This document shows positions 32,485 to 39,511 of a stretch of DNA of 50,157 nt, piece by piece. The DNA is taken from the NCBI RefSeq assembly GCF_014645615.1, contig NZ_BMMB01000017.1:1-50157 (forward strand), written 5' to 3'. This stretch comes from Paenibacillus hunanensis. GTDB taxonomy: Bacteria > Bacillota > Bacilli > Paenibacillales > Paenibacillaceae. Made by a program: the position numbers and the translations under genes. Within the stretch, counting starts at the first letter, position 1. Every line of letters starts with the position of its first letter. Under the pieces are notes generated by a model, which saw only the letters and a list, made by a program, of their open reading frames with translations, was not told the origin of the DNA and did not search any database.

Positions 32485-33018
32485 TTAGCTCTCCAGCGCC
32501 TGCTTCAGCTCGTCCGAAGAACGATTCCACCATTCTTCATTATGACTCACAAGCAATGTTTTCAGCGCGGCCTTATCATCCGGACCAAGCTCACTCAGCA
32601 TAATACGGCGCTTGATCGCATAGTCGAGCTTGTTCACATGGTCAGCGAGGATTTTCCAGCCCTTTTTATGCTCCTCATCAATCCACATCTCGCAGGCTGT
32701 AGCTCCAGCATAGCTTCCGCCCTCTGGCTGCTTATCTACTGCGACCCAGACGACCCATACCTGACGTCCGCTTTCCAGCTCCTCGCGATTGGTAGTGAAC
32801 TTGATGCCGCGCTCTACTTTACTTTTTGCGTGCATTGCGCCGATATCAATCTTCGCTTCGCCTCCATCAATAATAATAGGAGAAACGTTATTCAGATTGA
32901 TCGCGCCCGCGCCAAAGCCTTTATGTTTACTGCTCTTCGTACTACTGCTAATAATGTTCAGAGACATCGCTTTTTTAGCAGGTTGAGCTGATTGATTTTG
33001 ATCCATATTTTGATCCAT
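32485..33018 (-). CDS. ywhD: YwhD family protein
   Basis: This is a 177-residue protein of the YwhD family, conserved in Bacilli and of unknown function. The strongly conserved KHKGFGAGAINLNNVSPIIID block near residue 32, the IDIGAMHAKSKVERGIKF segment, the VVWVAVD strand and YAGATACEMWID are all present. An N-terminal run of D, N and Q is variable in the family. The ATG used is 11 bases after AAAAGGAG; nine codons upstream in frame are not needed. In Bacillus ywhD lies near speE, so it belongs with the speE-rho block here as well. It is divergent from the NlpC/P60 gene across a long gap. Confidence 0.88.
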   Translation of the reverse strand: MDQNMDQNQSAQPAKKAMSLNIISSSTKSSKHKGFGAGAINLNNVSPIIIDGGEAKIDIGAMHAKSKVERGIKFTTNREELESGRQVWVVWVAVDKQPEGGSYAGATACEMWIDEEHKKGWKILADHVNKLDYAIKRRIMLSELGPDDKAALKTLLVSHNEEWWNRSSDELKQALES

Positions 33019-33867
33019 GTTGAAAAATACTCCTTTTCTGTTCATAATTTATATTTGCTGCCGATATAAAAAAAGCAGCGTTTCATATCTTACAAACCTT
33101 TTGCAGAATAGCTGCTACATGCTTGACAGTCACTTTTATCTATAAACATGCTTTGGCAGAGCTTAAAACAACTCCTTTAATAGAAGAGAACAGAATATAA
33201 AATAATTGACTTCTTTCTATAGAAATAAGATAGCACGATAAGCATAATCACATCATACTAGACTTCATCTGACGTTATCCTATCCTGTCTGATCCATGAG
33301 CATGCTTTACGCTTCTCCCATACAGACACAAGCCCCAATAGCAGTAAGATATTTTGCTTCGCTAAAATTACTTTTTAGTGCACCTCGTGTTAGGAGATCG
33401 CTAACACTGTAAGCAGTCGTAACCCTATTGTAGCGGATCGAGTGTGAAAAACCAACGGAGCTATGAGTAACAACGTTAATCTTTCGCCTGAATAACGATC
33501 AGCTAGCCAGGATTGCAGTCTAAAAGATGACAAAGTAAAACGACAGAAAAATCACTTTTATAGGTCTAAATGCATATCTCGAACGAACTATACAGGATTT
33601 TTCGACTAAATATTAAATTTTTTTAATAATTGTAATCCCTTTAATGGCGCGGTTTTCACCATGCTGCTCACAAAGATGACAAGATTTTTCAGGTAAAAAG
33701 TGCATAACAGACATTGCCAAAGTAAAGAACCTTTGTTAGAATAAACCCAGCAAGTTTTTAGTAACAACTTTGTAAACTTTAAAAGTAAGCTTGTAACTAT
33801 TGTCAGAAAAGCCGAAAATTGTCGTAAAAGTTGGATATCGTCGTACGGTGCATTAATCAAATGTGTA
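33019..33867. other. Long non-coding gap between ywhD and the riboswitch
   Basis: About 850 bp without a supported gene. An 84-codon minus-strand frame (33606-33860) has no ribosome binding site. It presumably holds the promoters of ywhD (minus) and of the riboswitch transcript (plus), but none was clear enough to call. No repeat, tRNA or mobile element was seen. Confidence 0.45.
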
Positions 33868-33991
33868 AAGCCAAATTTCGTGGCACCGGAAAGCGGGGGA
33901 ACCGTTTTGGGTGAATTGATCTTGCAAGAGAGGGATCATAGGGGAGACCTTCTACCGAATCCTTAAGCTAACCTCGTAGGCATTGGAAGGG
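33868..33991 (+). ncRNA. ydaO-type c-di-AMP riboswitch
   Basis: The segment contains the conserved blocks of the ydaO/yuaA class in order: CACCGG...GCGGGGGAACC, TTGGGTGAAT, AGAGAGGGATC, and CCGAATCC...AGCTAACCTCGTAGGC. CCAAAT at the 5' side and ATTGG at the 3' side can close P1. It lies directly before an NlpC/P60 wall hydrolase, the classic target of this riboswitch. The family is an off-switch: c-di-AMP binding lowers expression of wall-lytic enzymes. Confidence 0.92.
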
Positions 33992-34006
33992 GACAATCGA
34001 TTTAAC

Positions 34007-34480
34007 ATGAAAAAGAAACTAACCGCCGCACTCATGGGATTTGCAATTGCATTTACTGTTATGGGGAACAGCAATGCACATGCAGACTCCAGAATGGACC
34101 AGATCATTGAACCAGCAATGGGAACACCGTACCGCATCGGGGGAACATCTTTCAACGGTTTCGATTGCTCCGGATTCACACAATATGTATTCAGTAAAAT
34201 GAACATTGATCTGCCGCGTCAATCCACGTCGCAGTACCAGGTAGGCGAAGCAGTAAGCAAAGGCGATCTGCAAGCTGGTGACCTCGTATTCTTCAACACG
34301 ACTGGAGCAGGAGTTTCACATGTAGGCGTTATGGTAAGCAGCACTCAATTCGCACACGCTTCTACATCTAAAGGTGTACGAATTGATAATCTTAGCATGG
34401 ATTATTATGCTGATCGTTTTGTCGGCGCTAAACGTGTTATGAGCAACTATGCTTTTGACACTTACGCTACAGACAATTAA
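34007..34480 (+). CDS. Secreted NlpC/P60 family peptidoglycan endopeptidase
   Basis: This is a 157-residue wall hydrolase expected to cut within peptide stems. A signal peptide (1-26, cleavage after AHA) is followed almost directly by the catalytic NlpC/P60 domain with C54 (FDCSGFTQYVF), H105 (SHVGVMV) and a third polar site at H117 (FAHAST). There is no LysM or SH3 binding domain. The chosen ATG starts the signal peptide MKKKLTAALMG; the nearest Shine-Dalgarno-like GGAAGGGG is 14 bases upstream and lies at the riboswitch 3' edge, which could make translation also respond to the switch. A strong terminator follows. Confidence 0.93.
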   Translation: MKKKLTAALMGFAIAFTVMGNSNAHADSRMDQIIEPAMGTPYRIGGTSFNGFDCSGFTQYVFSKMNIDLPRQSTSQYQVGEAVSKGDLQAGDLVFFNTTGAGVSHVGVMVSSTQFAHASTSKGVRIDNLSMDYYADRFVGAKRVMSNYAFDTYATDN

Positions 34481-34526
34481 TTCGACCATTATGCAACTTC
34501 GACAACAATGAATCGACTATCAATAT

Positions 34527-34568
34527 AAACCGCGAAGGATTCCCGCCAGAATCTTTTGCGGTTTTTTT
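34527..34568 (+). terminator. Terminator of the NlpC/P60 gene
   Basis: A stem of about 15 bp (AAACCGCGAAGGATTC with GAATCTTTTGCGGTTT) is followed by seven T. Confidence 0.92.
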
Positions 34569-34782
34569 ATGTGCTCTTACGCTTTGTAGCTGTATACTAT
34601 ATAAACGAAATGAAGCTGGATTAGGTTACACTTTATACAAAAAAAGTTAAAATAAAAATAAGGCAACCATATAATTATGTCTACTTATAATTACCCGCGG
34701 ATAAATTATGGTAAACACATTTTCCAATATTTATTTTATAATTTTATTCGATTTATTCTATGATATCGAAAGGAGCTTTGTG

Positions 34783-35286
34783 ATGCAGCCTGCATGTGTA
34801 CTACCTTTTTCCATCGTACCGATGCGTACAGAGCATGCTGCTCTCATTTGTAACTGGCAGTATGAGCCGCCTTATAATATTTATGGCTGGTTGCCCTGGG
34901 AACAGATGCAGCAGCTAGGAATTGAGTTTGGCGATCCACAGCTGCGGGAACAGCAGTATGTGTCTATTCTCGATGCAACAGACGAGCTTTGTGGCTTCGC
35001 TCAGTTCTTCCCCCTTACAGGCACGATAAGGCTCGGCATTGGCATGCGACCGGATCTATGTGGATATGGATATGGCGAATCGTTCATGCGTGCAATTACT
35101 GAAGCTGCGATCGACCGTAACCCGGATGCAGAGATCGATCTGGAGGTGCTCACCTGGAATCAGCGTGCGATTCGTACGTATCAGAAGGCAGGCTTCCATA
35201 TTACCGACACGTATAGCCGCCGAACGCCAGACGGTATGAAGCCCTTCTACTGTATGGTGTATGACGAGGACGCTACAGTAGAATAA
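34783..35286 (+). CDS. GNAT family N-acetyltransferase
   Basis: This 167-residue acetyl-CoA-dependent acyltransferase has an unknown substrate. The acetyl-CoA loop MRPDLCGYGYGESFMRAI and the following LEVLTWNQRAIRTYQKAGF region show the GNAT fold (motifs A and B). The N-terminal part NWQYEPPYNIYGWLPWE resembles GNATs often annotated as RimI-like. The ATG follows AAAGGAG by seven bases; 25 upstream codons in frame are excluded. It is monocistronic between two terminators. A TATAAT near 34671 with a weak TTAAAA 17 bp before it could be its promoter. Confidence 0.85.
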   Translation: MQPACVLPFSIVPMRTEHAALICNWQYEPPYNIYGWLPWEQMQQLGIEFGDPQLREQQYVSILDATDELCGFAQFFPLTGTIRLGIGMRPDLCGYGYGESFMRAITEAAIDRNPDAEIDLEVLTWNQRAIRTYQKAGFHITDTYSRRTPDGMKPFYCMVYDEDATVE

Positions 35287-35370
35287 AGCTGACTATGGAT
35301 TAGATTAGAAACTTCAGACGATTAGAACTTTTCGCAATTATAGAACAATGAAGCTATAGAATGATATCAG

Positions 35371-35428
35371 CAAAGGCCTGCATCAGCGAAAGTGCAACGC
35401 ACTCTCCATTGATGCAGGCCTTCTATAT
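35371..35428. terminator. Bidirectional terminator between convergent genes
   Basis: A 13-bp perfect stem (AAGGCCTGCATCA with TGATGCAGGCCTT, roughly 24-nt inner part) lies between the converging acetyltransferase and hypothetical genes. The T-tracts on both sides are short, so its strength is uncertain. Confidence 0.65.
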
Positions 35429-35455
35429 GCAGCAAACTATTTCATTACATTGGAT

Positions 35456-35749
35456 TTAAATTAACGACACAAAGGTCATTTCCGTTTCGCCGATCAAAAT
35501 ATCAATACGGTGCGTATCCGCAGCGTAGATCACTACACCACTTCCCACCTGAATCGTCGGCTCTGAGCCAAGCGCATAAAACAAATCCTCAGCCAGCGCT
35601 TCCTGTACCTCACGCCGCTCTTCTGGATTCAGTCCTTCCCATTCCTCCGCCGACATCTGAAAAAATAGATAGCCATCCGGAATCATATCAAGCGCTTTCG
35701 TCAAATCATTAAGAATCCCTTCATAATCACGCCCATGCTTAACGCCCAT
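35456..35749 (-). CDS. Hypothetical protein (97 residues)
   Basis: I do not recognise this protein. It is small, acidic and soluble, with an alpha-rich N-terminal half (ILNDLTKALDMIPDGYLF, EEWEGLNPEERREVQEALAEDLFYAL) and a beta-like C-terminal half (VVIYAADTHRIDILIGETEMTFVSLI). GGGAGG precedes the ATG by six bases, which supports it as a real gene. It is divergent from motA and convergent with the acetyltransferase. Confidence 0.7.
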   Translation of the reverse strand: MGVKHGRDYEGILNDLTKALDMIPDGYLFFQMSAEEWEGLNPEERREVQEALAEDLFYALGSEPTIQVGSGVVIYAADTHRIDILIGETEMTFVSLI

Positions 35750-35822
35750 CCTGCGCCTCCCTTCAATCTGTCCATATTGTTACATTTACCAACTTCTTTC
35801 CATTATAACTCAAAAAAACTCT

Positions 35823-35849
35823 TAACAATGTATCATATTCTGTCGATAA
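35823..35849 (+). promoter_or_regulatory. Candidate sigma-D promoter of motAB
   Basis: TAAC (35823-35826), exactly 15 bp, then GTCGATAA (35842-35849) closely matches the flagellar sigma-D consensus TAAA-N15-GCCGATAT. It lies about 90 bp before motA. Bacillus motAB is known to be sigma-D controlled. Confidence 0.6.
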
Positions 35850-35938
35850 AAAAGTATCAGCGATTTAAGCATTGCCATCATTCCAAGGAAGAGAGTGGTG
35901 TTTCGCACTACAATATATACTCACGGACGAGGTGTATT

Positions 35939-36748
35939 ATGCAAATTTCAACAATTATTGGTTTAGTAGCAGGGTTACTGTCCCTGGTAGTCGGGATGGT
36001 TCTCAAGGGAGCTCCTCTGGTCAGTCTGGTTAATAACCCGGCGGCTTATGTTATCATCCTGGTGGGTACAGCAGCCACCATCTTCATGGCTTTTCCGATG
36101 AACGAAGTAAAGCGTGTTCCCAAGCTATTCGGCATCATTTTCAAAAACCAGACCCTGCTTGATAAAAAGGATCTGGTTCGTATGTTTATGGAATGGGCTT
36201 CCATCACGCGTCGTGAAGGCTTGCTGGCGCTGGAGTCCAAAGTCGAGGAAATCGACAACTCCTTCCTCCGCAATGGGATGCGGATGATTATCGACGGTAA
36301 TGATCAGGAGTTCGTTCAGGACGTTCTGATGGAAGATATCAATGCTACAGAAGAGCGTCACCGCTCAGGCGCGCTCATCTTTTCTCAGGCGGGTATGTAC
36401 GCACCAACACTCGGTGTACTTGGAGCGGTAGTTGGTCTGATCGCCGCACTGGCTGACCTTAGTGATATGGAGAAGCTGTCTCACGCGATTGCAGGTGCAT
36501 TTATCGCGACGGTTCTCGGTATCTTTACCGGTTATGTACTGTGGCACCCGATGGCAAACAAGCTGAAACGTATGTCCAAGGCAGAGGTAGAGGTCAAGCT
36601 GATGATGGTCGAAGGCCTGCTGTCGATTCAATCCGGCGTATCCACAATGGCAATTAGTCAAAAGCTGGCTGTGTTCCTGACACCGGCTGAAAGCGCGGAG
36701 CTTGAAGCTGATCAAGGAGGAGGTGGCAGCGGTGAGCAAGAAGGGTAA
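35939..36748 (+). CDS. motA: Flagellar stator protein MotA
   Basis: MotA forms, with MotB, the proton-driven stator that turns the flagellar rotor. The 269 residues have the expected four membrane segments (STIIGLVAGLLSLVVGMVL near the N terminus; a pair around GMYAPTLGVLGAVVGLIAAL and AGAFIATVLGIFTGYVLWHP). The large cytoplasmic loop between spans 2 and 3 is rich in charged residues that contact FliG. The ATG follows GAGGTG by four bases. The 3' end overlaps motB by 17 nt, so the two are translationally coupled. No other flagellar gene is nearby. Confidence 0.95.
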   Translation: MQISTIIGLVAGLLSLVVGMVLKGAPLVSLVNNPAAYVIILVGTAATIFMAFPMNEVKRVPKLFGIIFKNQTLLDKKDLVRMFMEWASITRREGLLALESKVEEIDNSFLRNGMRMIIDGNDQEFVQDVLMEDINATEERHRSGALIFSQAGMYAPTLGVLGAVVGLIAALADLSDMEKLSHAIAGAFIATVLGIFTGYVLWHPMANKLKRMSKAEVEVKLMMVEGLLSIQSGVSTMAISQKLAVFLTPAESAELEADQGGGGSGEQEG

Positions 36749-37589
36749 ACGACACGAGCCCCATGAGGAGCACGCGGACGAAAGCTGGCTGCTTCCTTAT
36801 TCTGACTTGATGACACTACTTCTGGCACTGTTTATTACTCTATTTTCGATGAGCTCCCTCGATGCCTCCAAGTTTAAGGGAATGGCTGAGGCGCTTAATG
36901 CCGCCTTTACCGGCGGTGCTGGTGTAATGGATCAAACCTCACTCGCACCAACCAACGGTAAAGTGACAGGCAAAGGTCAACCCGATAATAATACGGCCGA
37001 AGCTGCTGCTACACCTACGGATAGCAAATCCAAAACGTCAGCGGAAAAGCTACGTGAGCAATTGCAAAAGCAAGAGCAAGAGGATTTGGAAAAGGTAAAA
37101 CGTAAGCTGGATCAATACATTCAAAGTAATGGCCTGAGCTCGCAGCTGAATACCAAGCTGAATCAGTCTGAGCTAAAGGTAACGATCAGCGATAATACGT
37201 TGTTCGCTTCTGGTATGGCTAACGTAAAACCAGAATCTCGTCAACTCGCCAAATCGCTCTCTAACATTTTGCAGGAGATTCCTGGCTACGATGTTATCGT
37301 ATCGGGTCATACGGACAATATTCCAATCTCCAATTCGCGTTATACATCTAACTGGAATCTTAGCTCGGATCGTGCACTGAATTTCATGCAGATCATACTG
37401 CTGAACAAAAACCTGGATCCGCGCAAGTTCAGCGCAATCGGTTACGGTGAATATCGTCCAATCGCGGATAATAGCACAAATATTGGACGTGCTCAGAATC
37501 GCCGCGTTGAGGTTGCCATTGTCCGCAAATATGCAGATAATAATTCCGATACGTCACTGCAATCGATCGTAAATAACAAAAATAATTAA
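36732..37589 (+). CDS. motB: Flagellar stator protein MotB
   Basis: MotB anchors the stator to peptidoglycan and carries the proton-binding aspartate. After a short charged N terminus the single membrane span LLPYSDLMTLLLALFITLFS contains that residue, D25. A linker with a plug region and K/Q/E-rich coiled coil follows, then the OmpA-like peptidoglycan-binding domain (about 170-270: VSGHTDNIPI, SSDRALNFM, GYGEYRPIADN, NRRVEVAI). The GTG start is eight bases after AAGGAGGAGG and gives 285 residues; an in-frame TTG ten codons earlier has no ribosome site. It ends in a good terminator. Confidence 0.95.
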   Translation: MSKKGKRHEPHEEHADESWLLPYSDLMTLLLALFITLFSMSSLDASKFKGMAEALNAAFTGGAGVMDQTSLAPTNGKVTGKGQPDNNTAEAAATPTDSKSKTSAEKLREQLQKQEQEDLEKVKRKLDQYIQSNGLSSQLNTKLNQSELKVTISDNTLFASGMANVKPESRQLAKSLSNILQEIPGYDVIVSGHTDNIPISNSRYTSNWNLSSDRALNFMQIILLNKNLDPRKFSAIGYGEYRPIADNSTNIGRAQNRRVEVAIVRKYADNNSDTSLQSIVNNKNN

Positions 37590-37640
37590 TTTTGCATAGT
37601 CTCTTCGTTTATTATACTGGTCATTGTGCCAGACATAGCA

Positions 37641-37678
37641 AGAACGGGTACCCGTCGGTATCCGTTCTTTGTTTTTAT
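37641..37678 (+). terminator. motAB terminator
   Basis: AGAACGG-TACC pairs with GGTA-CCGTTCT over a 4-nt loop and is followed by TTGTTTTTA, about 52 nt after the motB stop. Confidence 0.88.
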
Positions 37679-37754
37679 AGGATCATTCGCATATGCATTA
37701 TAGATTGAAATACGATTCCTGATTGCCTACAATAAAATACAGATAGGCTCCACC

Positions 37755-37965
37755 TGTGGATAATTTAGTTATATTCTCTTTTGAAAATTGTAGCGAAGTC
37801 AAGCCAGCGATTCAGCACACCATAAGGCTTGCTGGTGATTCCCTTGCTATCTCTACTTCTATCCACAATTTATTTTTTATAAGAAATAAAAGTTATCCAC
37901 AATTCTGTCCACAAGCTGTTAACAACGAATATTTGTTCGATGGACAAGTATATAACGTATCCACA
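37755..37965. promoter_or_regulatory. Cluster of DnaA boxes
   Basis: Two perfect 9-mers TTATCCACA lie at 37893-37901 (plus) and 37755-37763 (minus). Near matches lie at 37859-37867 (CTATCCACA), 37957-37965 (GTATCCACA) and 37905-37913 (CTGTCCACA). An AT-rich run (37867-37890) lies between them. It fills the gap between the motAB terminator and tadA. It could be a DnaA titration or control site, or an origin fragment. No dnaA or dnaN gene is present in the window. Confidence 0.8.
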
Positions 37966-37987
37966 GCAGAAAGAAGGTTTTGTCATT

Positions 37988-38479
37988 TTGATCGTACAAC
38001 ATCAGCACTGGATGAAGGAAGCCATCGCCGAAGCACGCAAAGCAGAACAGCTGGGCGAGGTTCCGATTGGCGCCGTCATCGTTAAAAATAATGAGATCGT
38101 CGGGCGTGGTTATAATTTACGCGAGACGACCCATGATGCTACAGCTCATGCCGAAATTATTGCTATTCGCGAAGCGAGTGAGCAGCTTGGCTCCTGGCGT
38201 CTGCTCGACTGTACTCTATATGTCACACTGGAGCCGTGCCCGATGTGTGCTGGCGCTATCGTGCAGAGTCGTATCCCAACTGTCGTCTATGGTACAACGG
38301 ATCCCAAGGCAGGCTGTGCAGGCACATTGATGAACCTGCTTCAGGAACCCCGCTTCAATCATCGTACTGAGGTAATAGATGGTATAGCGCAGGAGGAATG
38401 TGCCGCTCTGCTGACGGACTTCTTTCGCGAGCTGCGTGTTCGTTTGAAGCAAAACAAGCTGCAACGTAAGGAGGGCTAA
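37988..38479 (+). CDS. tadA: tRNA-specific adenosine deaminase TadA
   Basis: TadA converts the wobble adenosine of tRNA-Arg(ACG) to inosine. The 163-residue protein has the zinc deaminase signature HAE (H54, E56) and PCPMC (C84, C87), plus GEVPIGAV near residue 23 and the family C-terminal helix. I choose a TTG start (MIVQHQHWMKEAIAEA), about ten bases after AAGAAGG, because this matches the Bacillus length; an in-frame ATG at 37940 lies within the DnaA-box region and lacks a ribosome site. In Bacillus tadA lies just upstream of the SRP RNA gene on the same strand; here it is 34 kb away and inverted. An acetyltransferase gene follows after 4 nt. Confidence 0.94.
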   Translation: MIVQHQHWMKEAIAEARKAEQLGEVPIGAVIVKNNEIVGRGYNLRETTHDATAHAEIIAIREASEQLGSWRLLDCTLYVTLEPCPMCAGAIVQSRIPTVVYGTTDPKAGCAGTLMNLLQEPRFNHRTEVIDGIAQEECAALLTDFFRELRVRLKQNKLQRKEG

Positions 38480-38483
38480 CACG

Positions 38484-39047
38484 ATGCAAATTCAGCTACA
38501 GGATACAGATCATCGAATCTATGTCCGTTTATTGCAGCCAGAGGATGCGGAAGCGCTATTACATATGCGCATACAAAGCCGAGACGCGAATCAGCGCTAC
38601 GAACCGCAGTATCCAGAAGAATTTTTCACAAAAGCCAGTCAGCTTGACCTGCTATATCGCCGCCAGCAGGAAGCTGCCGAGGATCGCGGTTATCTGTTCG
38701 GTATCTTTCTACAGGAAAAGGATGAGCTGATCGGTACGATCTCGATTAGCCATATCGTGCGAGGTGTCGGACAATTCGCCGAATTAGGCTATTCCCTTAG
38801 CTCAGAACATCAGGGACACGGCTATATGACAGCTGCCGTGCGGCTCGTCCTCACCTACAGCTTCCGCTCGCTTGGCCTGCACCGAATTCAGGCAGGCATT
38901 ATCCCGGACAATATCTCTTCCAAGCGTGTAGTAGAAAAGTGTGGCTTTCAACCCGAAGGCATCGCTCGTAAGCTCGTTAAAATCAATGGTAACTGGGAAG
39001 ATCATCAGATCTATGCGCTACTGGCAGAAGATATGCAAGCTCAGTAA
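38484..39047 (+). CDS. GNAT family acetyltransferase (RimJ/RimL-like)
   Basis: This 187-residue protein has the RimJ/RimL-type GNAT layout: RIYVRLLQPEDAEALL at the N terminus, ELGYSLSSEHQGHGYMTAAVRLVLTYSF with the acetyl-CoA loop QGHGYM, and LHRIQAGIIPDNISSKRVVEKCGFQPEGIARK. Its substrate is unknown; N-terminal amino groups of a ribosomal protein or a small amine are typical. AAGGAGG lies nine bases before the ATG. It is 4 nt after tadA and presumably co-transcribed. The last four codons and stop (CAAGCTCAGTAA) form the first unit of a tandem repeat. Confidence 0.88.
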   Translation: MQIQLQDTDHRIYVRLLQPEDAEALLHMRIQSRDANQRYEPQYPEEFFTKASQLDLLYRRQQEAAEDRGYLFGIFLQEKDELIGTISISHIVRGVGQFAELGYSLSSEHQGHGYMTAAVRLVLTYSFRSLGLHRIQAGIIPDNISSKRVVEKCGFQPEGIARKLVKINGNWEDHQIYALLAEDMQAQ

Positions 39048-39105
39048 CACAAGCTCAGTAACACAAGCTCAGTAACACAAGCTCAGTAACACAAGCTCAG
39101 TAACA
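39036..39105 (+). repeat. Five perfect 14-bp tandem repeats
   Basis: CAAGCTCAGTAACA occurs five times without change. The first copy includes the last codons and stop of the acetyltransferase gene, and the array runs right up to the terminator. It is probably a polymerase-slippage minisatellite. Confidence 0.95.
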
Positions 39106-39106
39106 C

Positions 39107-39148
39107 AAAACCCCCGCTAAACAGCTGATGCTGTTAGCGGGGGTTTTT
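39107..39148 (+). terminator. Terminator of the tadA-acetyltransferase unit
   Basis: A 12-bp stem AACCCCCGCTAA with TTAGCGGGGGTT (inner CAGC/GCTG) is followed by TTTC. Confidence 0.92.
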
Positions 39149-39511
39149 CATATCAATCGTATGAGATTAGGCTATCGTCGAATGAATCATCGCGTGTTTA
39201 AAGGATACTGCTTATCTTATACAAAGCTCTATACTACGTTCAAGCTACTTCGATTCTTGTATCGATTCAATACTTGTTCGACAACTTGCTCGTTACGCTA
39301 CAGTCTGCTTGAGCTGAACCAGCCTCACCTCACTCTGTAAGGTCAGTTGATTCACTCCAGCAAAGCGATCAGCCTTTACTGATCAATGGATGCTTATCTT
39401 TCTTCACCTATGATATGCACGCGATATCGCATTCGTTTAAGTCATAATCCTCTGTTCATTGATAAAAGGCATTTCGTTCATTATTGAATGATGAACGGAT
39501 TGCTTCAGCTA
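39149..39511. other. Non-coding gap after the tadA unit
   Basis: No gene is supported. CGTTCAT and ATGAACG near 39475-39498 form a 7-bp inverted repeat beyond the lipoprotein stop, but no T-run follows on the minus strand. The gap may hold the second breakpoint of an inversion. Confidence 0.4.

Noticed and set aside
33606..33860. 84-codon minus-strand frame before the riboswitch
   Set aside because: No ribosome binding site and no recognisable protein character; it overlaps the probable promoter region of the NlpC/P60 gene.
39036..39105. Possible CRISPR-like array
   Set aside because: Units are contiguous 14-mers with no spacers and no cas genes nearby.
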